Source of the DNA: Solirubrobacterales bacterium
GTDB taxonomy: Bacteria; Actinomycetota; Thermoleophilia; Solirubrobacterales; 70-9
Direction of reading: 5' to 3'
Assembly (NCBI GenBank): GCA_030152505.1
Contig: JASLJO010000241.1
Coordinates: forward strand, 1 to 10,707
DNA length: 10,707 nucleotides
Below are positions 1 through 6,664 of this stretch, piece by piece. The first letter of the stretch is position 1; each line of letters opens with the position of its first letter. The notes under the pieces are model-generated. The model saw only the letters and a program-made list of their open reading frames with translations, made no database searches and had not been told where the DNA came from. The position numbers and the translations under genes are program-made.

Positions 1-613
1 GTCCGGAGGCGACGTAGGAGGCGGTGATCGCGATCGAGCCGATCACCCGTAGACGGTAGACCCGCCCGTCCAGGGCCTCTGCGACGGGTAGCAGGCGTCC
101 GGGCTCAGCAGACTCGATCCCGAGCAGCTCGAGCTTCTCACGATCGGGCGTCACCTCGATCGGGGAACCGCCCAGGGTCGCCCCCTCTCCCCTTCCGGCG
201 GCGAACTCCTCCCCGGCGCCGAAGTCGAAGACGTAGCCGAACTCGACGTCGGCCATCGAGCCGGCGGAGGCGACGGCGACGCTGAGGCTGTGTGCGGGCA
301 GGGTGCGACGGGTATTCAGCGAGCCGTCGATCGGGTCGATCACCACCCGTGCCGGCCCACCATCGCCAAAGGCGACCTCTCCCCTCTCCTCGGAGATCGC
401 CGTAAACGAGGCGCCGTCCAGGGCGAGCTCCTCCAGCTCGGCGAAGACCGCGTCCTCGCAGCGGCGGTCGATGACGAGACTGCGATCGCCCCCCTTGCCC
501 ACACCTTCGTATGCGGTGCGTGCCTCGATCCCGGCAGTCTGCTCGAAGAGCTTGCGGTGCACAGCGACGATGCGGCGGCAGATTCCCAGCCAGTCTGCGG
601 AGAGAGCGTCCAC
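1..613 (-). CDS. Inositol monophosphatase / fructose-1,6-bisphosphatase family phosphatase, 3' end cut off by the window edge
   Basis: The visible 204 residues are the N-terminal part of a Mg2+-dependent sugar-phosphatase of the IMPase superfamily (hydrolysis of inositol monophosphate, fructose bisphosphate or related sugar phosphates in the cytosol). Counting from the GTG at 613, a KGGDRS segment (residues 40-45) precedes the metal ligands: ISEE with Glu75/Glu76, then DPIDGS with Asp93 and Asp96. The DPIDGSLNTRR form resembles archaeal-type members more than classical SuhB, so the substrate is uncertain. The C-terminal WD motif that supplies the third metal ligand would lie beyond the left edge. 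An in-frame ATG at 620-622 is the alternative start. GTG at 611-613 is preferred because TAGGAT lies exactly 7 nt upstream, as expected for a leaderless transcript. The gene is divergent from the helicase-nuclease gene with a 53-bp gap. Family assignment is firm; substrate is not. Confidence 0.85.
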   Translation of the reverse strand, partial: MDALSADWLGICRRIVAVHRKLFEQTAGIEARTAYEGVGKGGDRSLVIDRRCEDAVFAELEELALDGASFTAISEERGEVAFGDGGPARVVIDPIDGSLNTRRTLPAHSLSVAVASAGSMADVEFGYVFDFGAGEEFAAGRGEGATLGGSPIEVTPDREKLELLGIESAEPGRLLPVAEALDGRVYRLRVIGSIAITASYVASG

Positions 614-666
614 CTTTCGCATCCTATGGTGGCCACCTCGGTCTGCCGTCCCGGTAGCGTTGGACC
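614..666. promoter_or_regulatory. Divergent intergenic region with two leaderless-type -10 boxes
   Basis: On the minus strand TAGGAT (626-621) is followed by 7 nt and the GTG start of the phosphatase. On the plus strand TAGCGT (655-660) is followed by 6 nt and the ATG at 667. Neither start has a Shine-Dalgarno sequence at normal spacing. No clear TTGACA-like -35 hexamer sits 16-18 bp upstream of either box. The reading as two leaderless promoters is inferred from spacing alone. Confidence 0.45.
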
Positions 667-3501
667 ATGCTCACCCTCGCCGAGCCCCAGGAGCGCGCTA
701 TCGATCATCGCTCCGGCCCGCTCCTGCTGATCGGCGAAGCCGGGACGGGCAAGACCGAGGTCCTCGCCCGCCGCTTCGCCGACCTCGTCGAGGAGGGAAC
801 CATGCCGGCGAGGATCCTCCTCCTCGCCTCGACCCGGGCGACCGCCCACTGCCTGCAAGGGCGGGTCGAGCAACTCCTCGACCGTCCCCTGGAAGACCTC
901 TGGATCGATACCTGGGAGGCGCTGGGAGAGCGCCTGCTGCACGAGCACGCGACCGCCGCCGGCCTCGACCCCTTCTTCAGCGTCCTCGGCCGAGCGGAGC
1001 GCCTGGCGCTGCTTCTCGATCGCCTCGAAGAGCTCCCCCTGCGACACCAGGAGATCCGCGGCAACCCGGCCGGTCTGCTCGCTCATCTGCTCGAGCAGAT
1101 CGACGAGCTGAAGGCGGGCTCGGAGCCCGGCGACCCCGAGCTGGTCGAGCTGGCAGCGGCCCACGACCGGATCCTCGACAGCACCTGCAGCCTCGACCGC
1201 AATGACGTCTACCTGACCCTTGGCAAGCTCATGGACGAGCGCCCCGACGTCCGCGCCGAGATCGCCCACCGCTTCGAATACATGATGGTCGACGAGCTCG
1301 AGGACACGACCGCCTCCCAACGCACAATCCTCCAGCTTCTCCAAGCCGAGCACCCAAATCACGTGTATGCCGAAAACGCCCCTCGCCCGGGTGGCCACGA
1401 CAGGACCCGCCGGCCGGAGACCATCGTCCTCTCACACGTGTTCCGAGATCCTGAGACGAAGTTCTGGAGATGCGGCAACGAGCGGGCGCAGGCGCAGGCC
1501 GTGGCGCGGGAGGCCGAGCACCTGATCGCTCAGGGAACGGCCCCGGAAGACATCTGCGTCCTGGTCGAGAGCCAGGAGCACGGGGGTCCGGCTGCGGCGG
1601 CGATGGAGGAGCGCGGCATTCCCTTTCACCTCTCAGGCCCGGCGGCGCTGTTCCAGCGGCCCGAGGTGCGCGACGCGATCGCCTGGCTGCGAGCCCTGGC
1701 CGACCCCGGCGACTCGGCGGCCGCGGCGCGGGCGCTCACGCGGCCGCCGATCGAGCTGCGCTCCGCCGACCTGGCGCGACTGACCACGATCGCCCGACGC
1801 CGCAAGCTCGACATGGTCTCCGCCTGCGAGGCCGCGCTGGAGAGCCCGCAGATCCCGCCCGAGGCACGGGAGCGGATCCAGTCCTTCCTCAAGCTCTACG
1901 GCACCGCCTCGGCGGCACTCGAGGAACGCCGCGCCGACGTCTTCGTGCGCCGCCTGATCGAGGCGGTCGGCCTGCGCCGCCAGCGACTCTTCGCGGCCCA
2001 GCCCGAGGTCGCCGAGCGGCTGCTCGGGCTCTCACGCCTGGCGGAGCTGGCGGCAGCCTGGGCGCGGCGCGAGCCGAACGGCTCGACCCGGGACTTCGTC
2101 CGCCACCTGAGCGCCGTCGCCGACGCCGGGGTCGAGCCGGCCGGAGTGGTCGAGCCGCCGGCACGCGGCGCGGTGCAAGGTCACGCACGGGAGGCGGTCA
2201 AGGGGATGGAGTTCGCGCACGTCTTCGTCCTCGGCCTGGAGCGCGGCGGGGGCGCCGAGCGGATCGGCCGGCCCGCCCGCGACGGGCTCGTGCTCGCTCG
2301 GATCGAGCACGGTGACGCCGGTGAGAGTCGGCCCTCCGATTTCTACGCAGCCGCGCTGGCCGCGGCAGACGCCGAGGAGGAGGTGCACGAGGAGGAGCTG
2401 TTCGGGCCGGCGGAGGGGCTGCACGCGACCTACCGCATGCTGCGCGAGGAGATGCTCCAGGCCTCGTGGAAGGCGGGGCGGGACCTCTCCGAGCCGCGCC
2501 TCGACACGGCAATCGACGTCAACCGCGCAATCGCCCGCTACCTCGAGCTGCTCAAGCTGGCGGCGCTGGCGCAGAGGCCGGGCGACGAGGCGACGGCGGA
2601 GGCGATCGAGGCGGTCAACGGGCTGCTGCGCCAGGTCGCCACCCCCGAGCAGCAGGCCGAGCTCGACGCCTCCTCCCTCGACTCCTACCTGCTCGGATCC
2701 GAGCGCGAGCGGGAAGGCAGGCGCAGGCTTATCGACGCGCGCCACGAGCCGTCGCTGGAGGAGTTCCTGCCCCGTCGTGGCGACGGGTCGCTCAGCCTCT
2801 CGGCCTCCGACCTCGACCTCTATCTGACCTGCCCGCTGAAGTACAAGTTCGCGCGCGTCTTCGGCATCCCGCAGGAGCCGACGATCAACCAGCGCTTCGG
2901 CATTCTCATTCACAACGTGCTCGAACGCTTCCACAAGGAGGGCGAGGAAGAAGGGTTGCCGCGGCTCATGGACCTGTTCGAGGCCGGCTGGCGGCGCACC
3001 GGCTTCGGCACCAGCGACGACGAGCTGCAGTTCCGCGATCGGGCCCGCGAGGCGATGCGTCTCTACTGGGAGCGCGAGAGCGAGTCAAAGGGCGAACCGC
3101 TTTGGCTGGAGCGCAAGTTCGACATCCGCATCGGCGAGCATCACGTGCGCGGCCGCGTCGACCGGGTCGACCGCCTACCCGACGGCGACCACGAGCTGAT
3201 CGACTACAAGACCGGTGAACGCAAGAGCGAAGCCGATCTGGAGAGTGACCTGCAGCTCGCCCTCTACCGACTCGCGGCGCGCGAGGCCTGGGACCTCGAG
3301 GCGAACACCGGCAGCTACTACTACGTGCTCGACGCCGAGAAGGTCGCGGCGCCGGTCAGGCCGGATGACGCCGAGCGGGTCGAGCGGACCGTCTTCCAGG
3401 TGGGTGAGGGAGTCCTCAGCCAGGACTTCGAGCCGCGCCCATCGCCGACCGTCTGCAGCTGGTGCGACTACCGCCTGATCTGCCCGGCGGCAGAGAGCTG
3501 A
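667..3501 (+). CDS. UvrD/Rep-like helicase-RecB nuclease fusion with degenerate helicase motifs (AddB-like architecture)
   Basis: This 944-aa protein joins an SF1A helicase-like region to a C-terminal Fe-S PD-(D/E)XK nuclease of the RecB/AddB/Cas4 type, which suggests a role in double-strand-break end processing or repair. Intact in the helicase part are the Q-motif-like N-terminus (Gln8), Walker A GEAGTGKT (23-30) and a motif II variant DELEDT (209-214). Other motifs have decayed. Only about 51 residues separate motif II from FWRCGNERAQAQAVA (266-280), and I see no GDxxQxIYxFRGA (motif III). Motif V reads VQGHAREAVKGMEF (503-516), without the usual Thr and His. The stretch that should carry motif VI (VAxTRAR) is only about 15 residues long (525-539). 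The nuclease looks complete: His749, GRVDRVD (Asp832), DYKTG (Asp846, Lys848), QLALY (863-867) and cluster cysteines 722, 930, 933 and 939. The frame is uninterrupted, so this is not a simple pseudogene. It may be a non-unwinding subunit like AddB. The start is supported by TAGCGT 6 nt upstream. Confidence 0.88.
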   Translation: MLTLAEPQERAIDHRSGPLLLIGEAGTGKTEVLARRFADLVEEGTMPARILLLASTRATAHCLQGRVEQLLDRPLEDLWIDTWEALGERLLHEHATAAGLDPFFSVLGRAERLALLLDRLEELPLRHQEIRGNPAGLLAHLLEQIDELKAGSEPGDPELVELAAAHDRILDSTCSLDRNDVYLTLGKLMDERPDVRAEIAHRFEYMMVDELEDTTASQRTILQLLQAEHPNHVYAENAPRPGGHDRTRRPETIVLSHVFRDPETKFWRCGNERAQAQAVAREAEHLIAQGTAPEDICVLVESQEHGGPAAAAMEERGIPFHLSGPAALFQRPEVRDAIAWLRALADPGDSAAAARALTRPPIELRSADLARLTTIARRRKLDMVSACEAALESPQIPPEARERIQSFLKLYGTASAALEERRADVFVRRLIEAVGLRRQRLFAAQPEVAERLLGLSRLAELAAAWARREPNGSTRDFVRHLSAVADAGVEPAGVVEPPARGAVQGHAREAVKGMEFAHVFVLGLERGGGAERIGRPARDGLVLARIEHGDAGESRPSDFYAAALAAADAEEEVHEEELFGPAEGLHATYRMLREEMLQASWKAGRDLSEPRLDTAIDVNRAIARYLELLKLAALAQRPGDEATAEAIEAVNGLLRQVATPEQQAELDASSLDSYLLGSEREREGRRRLIDARHEPSLEEFLPRRGDGSLSLSASDLDLYLTCPLKYKFARVFGIPQEPTINQRFGILIHNVLERFHKEGEEEGLPRLMDLFEAGWRRTGFGTSDDELQFRDRAREAMRLYWERESESKGEPLWLERKFDIRIGEHHVRGRVDRVDRLPDGDHELIDYKTGERKSEADLESDLQLALYRLAAREAWDLEANTGSYYYVLDAEKVAAPVRPDDAERVERTVFQVGEGVLSQDFEPRPSPTVCSWCDYRLICPAAES

Positions 3502-3508
3502 CCCGGCG

Positions 3509-4384
3509 CTAGTTCGACTCGCCGCGCCTTTGCTGCAGGAACTGCTGGAACTCGCGCGCGATCGTGTCGGCTGAGGGCAGCTCGTCGTCCCCCTCACCGA
3601 GCTGCTCGGCCTGCTCGGCCTCGATCCGCTCGACCAGTTCGGCGATTTCCGGGTTGGCGGCGACGGCGCGGCCAATCTGCTCTTCGTAGCTGGCCGTTTC
3701 CTCCTCGAGCTCGGTCGCGTCGACGGCGATTCCGGTCAGGCCCTCCAGCCGGCGCAGCAGGGCAAGCGCCGCCTTCGGGTTGGGGACGGCGGCGACGTAG
3801 TGGGGCACGGCGGCCCAGAGCGAGGCCGAGGTCATGCCGATCTGACGGCAGCAGTCGTGGACGATGCCGACGATCCCGGTGGGACCCTCGTAGCTTGAGC
3901 GCTGCAGGTCGAGCTCCTCGACCAGCTGCTCGTCGGAGGCGAGACCGGTGATAGGCACCGGCAGGGTGTGCGAGACCTCCGCCACCAGCGCGCCCATGGT
4001 GATCACCATCTCGACCCCGAGCGCGTCGGCCGCGGTGGCGACGGTCTCCGAGAAGGTGCGCCAGCGCAGGTTGGGCTCGGTGCCATCGAAGAGGACGAGG
4101 TCGCGCTCGGCGCCCGGGATGCGGATCGCGATCAGGTCATTCTGTGGCCACTCGATGCTGCGCGCCTGGCCTTCCGAGAGCACGATCGTCGGTCGCGTCG
4201 CCTGGAAGTCGAAGTAGTCCTCGGGATCGATCTCGGCGACCGGCTCGGCGTCGAAGGCGTCGGCGATGGCGCCCAGCGCCGCCGAGGCGGCGCCGGCCGC
4301 GTCGTTCCAACCGCGGAAGGCGCAGACGAGGACGGGAGAGCGCAGCCGCGGCACGTCGGAGTGCCAGGTGAGCGATGGATCCAC
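3509..4384 (-). CDS. PAC2 family protein (proteasome assembly chaperone 2-like)
   Basis: The 291-aa protein matches the PAC2 (DUF75) family. The N-terminal VLVCAFRGWNDAAGAAS segment (residues 18-34) and the central ITMGALVAEVSHT and GLASDEQL segments are typical. In eukaryotes PAC2 helps assemble proteasomes; the role of actinobacterial members is unknown, although this phylum does encode 20S proteasomes. The last roughly 60 residues are rich in Glu, Gln and Ala and predict a helical or coiled-coil tail. There is no signal peptide, so it is probably cytosolic. The start is GTG at 4384-4382. TACGCT (4396-4391) lies 6 nt upstream, the spacing of a leaderless promoter; the AGGGA between them is too close to serve as a normal ribosome site. 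The gene converges on the helicase-nuclease gene with 7 bp between stops and no visible terminator. Confidence 0.85.
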   Translation of the reverse strand: MDPSLTWHSDVPRLRSPVLVCAFRGWNDAAGAASAALGAIADAFDAEPVAEIDPEDYFDFQATRPTIVLSEGQARSIEWPQNDLIAIRIPGAERDLVLFDGTEPNLRWRTFSETVATAADALGVEMVITMGALVAEVSHTLPVPITGLASDEQLVEELDLQRSSYEGPTGIVGIVHDCCRQIGMTSASLWAAVPHYVAAVPNPKAALALLRRLEGLTGIAVDATELEEETASYEEQIGRAVAANPEIAELVERIEAEQAEQLGEGDDELPSADTIAREFQQFLQQRRGESN

Positions 4385-4414
4385 TCCCTGAGCGTAGCGC
4401 TCCCGCGGCGGCCC

Positions 4415-4786
4415 CTATGCCTCTTCCGCGAGTGCCCTCCGGACCAGGCCATAGGCCACGAAGAGGACCAGAGCGGCGAAGGAGAGTTCGAGCGCCCGCT
4501 GGGGAACCTCATTGGCGACGACGACGCCGATCAGGACGCCGAGCGGCGAGAGCACGCCGATGATCAATGCGTCGCGCAGGTTGAGGTTGCCGTAAGAGTT
4601 CTGACGGACCGCACCGATCAAGGCGACGATGACGATCATCAGCAACGAGGTCGACTCGCCCTGGACCTGGGTGAGGCCGAGGAAGAGCGTCAGGGCGGGG
4701 ACGAAGAGGACGCCCCCGCCGACGCCGACCAGGCCGCCGGCGAGACCACCGGCGACGGCGAAGAGGACAGCGAGGAGCTCGTTCAT
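4415..4786 (-). CDS. Half-size TauE/SafE family membrane protein, second gene of pair
   Basis: This 123-aa, very hydrophobic protein predicts about four membrane helices and matches one half of a TauE/SafE (DUF81) permease, a family linked to export or uptake of sulfite and organosulfonates. Full-length members are about 250 aa with an internal duplication. The repeat signature is present once: GVGGG (21-25) followed by VP, then ESTSL, GA, YGN and VPQRAL. The upstream neighbour at 4800-5165 carries the same signature. The start ATG is preceded by a strong Shine-Dalgarno in the 13-bp gap after the neighbour's stop, so the two are probably co-transcribed and translated together. The likely working unit is a heterodimer. 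Substrate is unknown. An alternative reading is a TauE gene split by mutation, but each half has its own start, stop and ribosome site. Confidence 0.85.
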   Translation of the reverse strand: MNELLAVLFAVAGGLAGGLVGVGGGVLFVPALTLFLGLTQVQGESTSLLMIVIVALIGAVRQNSYGNLNLRDALIIGVLSPLGVLIGVVVANEVPQRALELSFAALVLFVAYGLVRRALAEEA

Positions 4787-4799
4787 GGTCGCCCTCCCC
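4787..4799 (-). promoter_or_regulatory. Strong Shine-Dalgarno between the two half-TauE genes
   Basis: On the minus strand GGGGAGGG (4799-4792) begins directly after the TGA of the upstream gene and lies 5 nt before the ATG at 4786. It is one of the few clear ribosome sites in the window and fits an internal operon gene. Confidence 0.7.
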
Positions 4800-5165
4800 T
4801 CACTTGACTATCAGCTCGATCGCCACGGCGACGAGCAGCGCCGCGAAGAGCAGTGAGACGGCCCGCTGCGGGATGCGCTGTTGGATCGAGGTGCCGGCGA
4901 CGACGCCGAGGATCGCGGGGATCGAGAGCAACAGGCCGGTGCCGACGTGGACGTTGCCGTAGAAGCCGCCCTGCGCGACCGCTCCGAACAGGCCAATCAG
5001 GATGATGGCCCCAAGGCTGGTCCCGGTCGCCAAACGCTCCCCGTAGCCGAACCAGAAGATCAGCAGCGGCACGATCACGGTACCTCCGCCGACGCCGAAG
5101 ATGCCGCTGAAGACGCCGGCGAGGGTGCCGATCGCGGCGAGTTTCAGCGTGCGTTCGGACGGCAT
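4800..5165 (-). CDS. Half-size TauE/SafE family membrane protein, first gene of pair
   Basis: This 121-aa membrane protein, with about four predicted helices, is the other half of a TauE/SafE-type permease. It shows GVGGG (24-28) and VP shortly after, then TGTSL, GA, YGN and IPQRAV, followed by FAALL near the C-terminus. The order and spacing match those of the protein at 4415-4786, so the two are recognisable paralogues. It is first in the operon. The start ATG (5165-5163) has TAGTAT (5177-5172) 6 nt upstream and no Shine-Dalgarno, pointing to leaderless translation, whereas the second gene has a strong ribosome site. The start lies 18 bp from that of the divergent otsB. It probably pairs with the second protein to make a full transporter; the transported anion cannot be read from sequence. 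Confidence 0.85.
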   Translation of the reverse strand: MPSERTLKLAAIGTLAGVFSGIFGVGGGTVIVPLLIFWFGYGERLATGTSLGAIILIGLFGAVAQGGFYGNVHVGTGLLLSIPAILGVVAGTSIQQRIPQRAVSLLFAALLVAVAIELIVK

Positions 5166-5183
5166 CGCGCGATACTAGTTCTC
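5166..5183. promoter_or_regulatory. 18-bp divergent start region with overlapping -10-like boxes
   Basis: The minus strand has TAGTAT (5177-5172), 6 nt before the ATG of the first half-TauE gene. The plus strand has GATACT (5171-5176), 7 nt before the GTG of otsB. The two boxes share five base pairs (5172-5176), so the two promoters, if both real, could hardly be occupied at the same time. Any -35 elements must lie inside the opposing gene. The plus-strand box lacks the first T of the consensus and is the weaker call. Confidence 0.4.
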
Positions 5184-6005
5184 GTGTCTCCCGAATCCGG
5201 CAGAGGCGGGGGCGGGGCGGAGCTCGGCCCGCTGGCGCGCCTGCGGCGCGATCCCGCGCGCTCGGCCATCCTCACCGACGTCGACGGCACGCTGGCGCCG
5301 ATCGTGCCGCGGCCCGAGGAAGCCGTGGTGCCCGCGCGGACCAGTGAGCTGCTGCGGCGGCTGAGCGGGCGCTACGGCCTGGTCGGCTGTGTCTCGGGGC
5401 GGCGCGCCGAGGAGGCGCGGCGGCTGGTCGGAGTCGACGAGATCGCCTACGCCGGCAACCACGGTCTCGAGCTGCTTTTGCCCGGCGAGGAGCAGCCGCG
5501 CTTCGACCCCTCCCTGGAGGGCCGTGAGGACGACGCGGCGGACTTCATCGCCGAGTTGGGTGCCGCGAGGCTGGCCGAGGCCGAGCTGCGCCTCGAGGAC
5601 AAGGGGCCGATCCAGGCGCTGCACTGGCGCGGCGCCGCCGATGACCGGGCCGCCGAGGCGCATGCGCACGAGATCGGAACCGCTGCCGGGCGGGCGGGAT
5701 TGGTGCTGCGCTGGGGGCGCAAGGTGCTGGAGCTGCGTCCTCCGGGCGGGGGCGGCAAGGACGCAGCGGTGGCGGCGCTGCTGGCCCCGCACCGGATCGG
5801 CATCGCCTCCTACGCAGGCGACGACCGCACCGACCTGGACGCCTTTCGGCGCCTCCGCGAGCTGGAGCAGGGCGGCGAGCTGGAAGCCGCCGTCTGCATC
5901 GGCATCCTCTCCGAGGAGGGTCCGTCCGAGATCGGCGCCGAGGCGGACATGACCGTCGACGGACCCCCCGGCTGGCTGGCGCTGCTCGAGGCGCTGGCGG
6001 AGTAG
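5184..6005 (+). CDS. otsB: Trehalose-6-phosphate phosphatase
   Basis: The 273-aa product belongs to the HAD superfamily and matches OtsB in length (E. coli OtsB is about 266 aa). It removes phosphate from trehalose 6-phosphate in the cytosol, the last step of the OtsA-OtsB route. Motif I is DVDGT, with nucleophile Asp32 and acid/base Asp34. An SGR motif follows in CVSGRR, then YAGNHGLE, the lysine in GGGGKDAAV (Lys192) and the metal motif GDDRTD (212-217), so all catalytic elements look present. The open frame extends upstream, but the stretch before 5184 overlaps the divergent TauE gene. No other start codon precedes the nucleophile, so the GTG at 5184 is the only sensible start. No otsA is in the window. 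The next gene begins 10 bp downstream and is probably co-transcribed. Confidence 0.9.
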   Translation: MSPESGRGGGGAELGPLARLRRDPARSAILTDVDGTLAPIVPRPEEAVVPARTSELLRRLSGRYGLVGCVSGRRAEEARRLVGVDEIAYAGNHGLELLLPGEEQPRFDPSLEGREDDAADFIAELGAARLAEAELRLEDKGPIQALHWRGAADDRAAEAHAHEIGTAAGRAGLVLRWGRKVLELRPPGGGGKDAAVAALLAPHRIGIASYAGDDRTDLDAFRRLRELEQGGELEAAVCIGILSEEGPSEIGAEADMTVDGPPGWLALLEALAE

Positions 6006-6015
6006 AACACGGCGC

Positions 6016-6531
6016 ATGCCCTTCACCGACCTGCTGCGGATCACCGTCTTCCTCACCGGCGCCGAGGCGACCGCCCTGGGGGCGATCACGGCGATCGCCG
6101 CCGGCCGCGCAAGCGACGCGACGACGGTCTACGTCGCCGCCGCCTGGTGGCTGATCGCCCTTCTCCTCGGCATGTATCTGGGGCGACCAGCGCGGGCCGC
6201 CGACGGGGTCCGCGAGGCCCTCGCCCGTGCCCGCACGGCGACCTCGCTGCCCCAGGAGTCGCCCGGCCGGATCGCCGCGATCCGCCTCTGGCCGATCGGC
6301 CTCACCGCCCTCGCCGCCGGCATTCTCGGCGTCATCTACCCGGGAGTGGCCGTGATCGGCGCCGGCTACGCCCTCCTCGTCGCCCTGGCGATGCGCACCC
6401 GCGAGGCGGCGGTGCTCGGCATCGAGCAACGCGACGGCGTCAAGTTCTACGTCGTCCCCACCTCGGCCCTGCGCCCGATCGAACTGATCCGCACTCCGGG
6501 CCTGCGCAGCGATCGGCTGCACGCGCACTGA
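6016..6531 (+). CDS. Unknown integral membrane protein downstream of otsB
   Basis: I do not recognise a family for this 171-aa protein. It has hydrophobic segments near residues 6-28, 36-56 and a long one around 95-130 that could hold two helices, giving three or four membrane spans. Between the second and third lies a basic, Arg-rich loop (about 57-92). The last 40 residues are polar and include a short KFYVVPTSALRPIELIRTPG segment, likely on the cytoplasmic side. The gene starts 10 bp after otsB without a visible Shine-Dalgarno, so translational coupling with otsB is likely. Codon use matches its neighbours. A strong hairpin follows 12 bp after the stop. The coding call is firm from the consistent GC-rich third positions and membrane pattern; function is unknown. 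Confidence 0.75.
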   Translation: MPFTDLLRITVFLTGAEATALGAITAIAAGRASDATTVYVAAAWWLIALLLGMYLGRPARAADGVREALARARTATSLPQESPGRIAAIRLWPIGLTALAAGILGVIYPGVAVIGAGYALLVALAMRTREAAVLGIEQRDGVKFYVVPTSALRPIELIRTPGLRSDRLHAH

Positions 6532-6535
6532 GGAC

Positions 6536-6663
6536 GAAAAGCAGACGGCCCGCCGAAGCGGGCCGTCGTTGGGAAAGCTCGGTGGAACCGGCCCCCGACA
6601 TCGCAATGCAGACAGTATAGCGCCCCCGGAGGGAGTCGACGGGGGTGTCACCGCTTTCGCGGT
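6536..6663 (-). ncRNA. Candidate structured small RNA with its own promoter and terminator
   Basis: The 181-nt gap between two convergent genes contains a full minus-strand transcription unit. TAGACA (6698-6693), a 17-bp spacer and TAGGAT (6675-6670) form a near-consensus promoter. A start 6 nt further on, at A6663, would begin the RNA with a 5-bp hairpin closed by a GAAA tetraloop (6663-6650). A second hairpin follows, CCCCCG/CGGGGG (6645-6640 with 6628-6623). Next comes an arm in which GTCG plus GGG can pair with CCC-AA-CGAC, enclosing a CGG-TTCCA-CCG loop. A 10-bp stem with cUUCGg loop and a TGCTTTTC tail ends the unit. It contains no complete small ORF: the only ATG opens a frame without a stop before the terminator. 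It does not match tRNA, SRP RNA, 6S or tmRNA as I know them. Function unknown. Confidence 0.45.
6537..6567 (-). terminator. Intrinsic terminator with UUCG tetraloop
   Basis: GACGGCCCGC (6544-6553) and GCGGGCCGTC (6558-6567) are perfect 10-bp arms around a 4-nt loop. Read on the minus strand the loop is TTCG closed by C-G, the extra-stable tetraloop, and the tail is TGCTTTT (6543-6537). On the plus strand the tail is GTTGGG, a poor terminator, although the stem may still protect the 3' end of the otsB-membrane protein transcript. The element therefore mainly serves the minus strand. Confidence 0.7.
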
Positions 6664-6664
6664 T

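Noticed and set aside
340..1398. Minus-strand open frame of 352 codons
   Set aside because: It overlaps the phosphatase gene in another frame and the helicase N-terminus in antisense; no recognisable domain.
667..3501. Helicase-nuclease as a frameshifted pseudogene
   Set aside because: The frame is continuous for 944 codons, other frames do not restore the missing motifs, and the downstream nuclease is in frame and intact.
4881..5183. Upstream extension of the otsB frame by 101 codons
   Set aside because: The extension lies wholly opposite or between the TauE gene and its start, and the OtsB family begins just before the DVDGT motif; GTG at 5184 fits the family length.
6585..6625. Possible tRNA fragment (GGTTCCACC resembles a T-arm)
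   Set aside because: No acceptor or anticodon arms at the right distances; the segment fits better as part of the structured small RNA.
5545..6651. Minus-strand open frame of 368 codons opposite otsB and the membrane protein gene
   Set aside because: Low-complexity Arg/Pro/Ala product lying across two real genes on the other strand; typical of GC-rich antisense frames.
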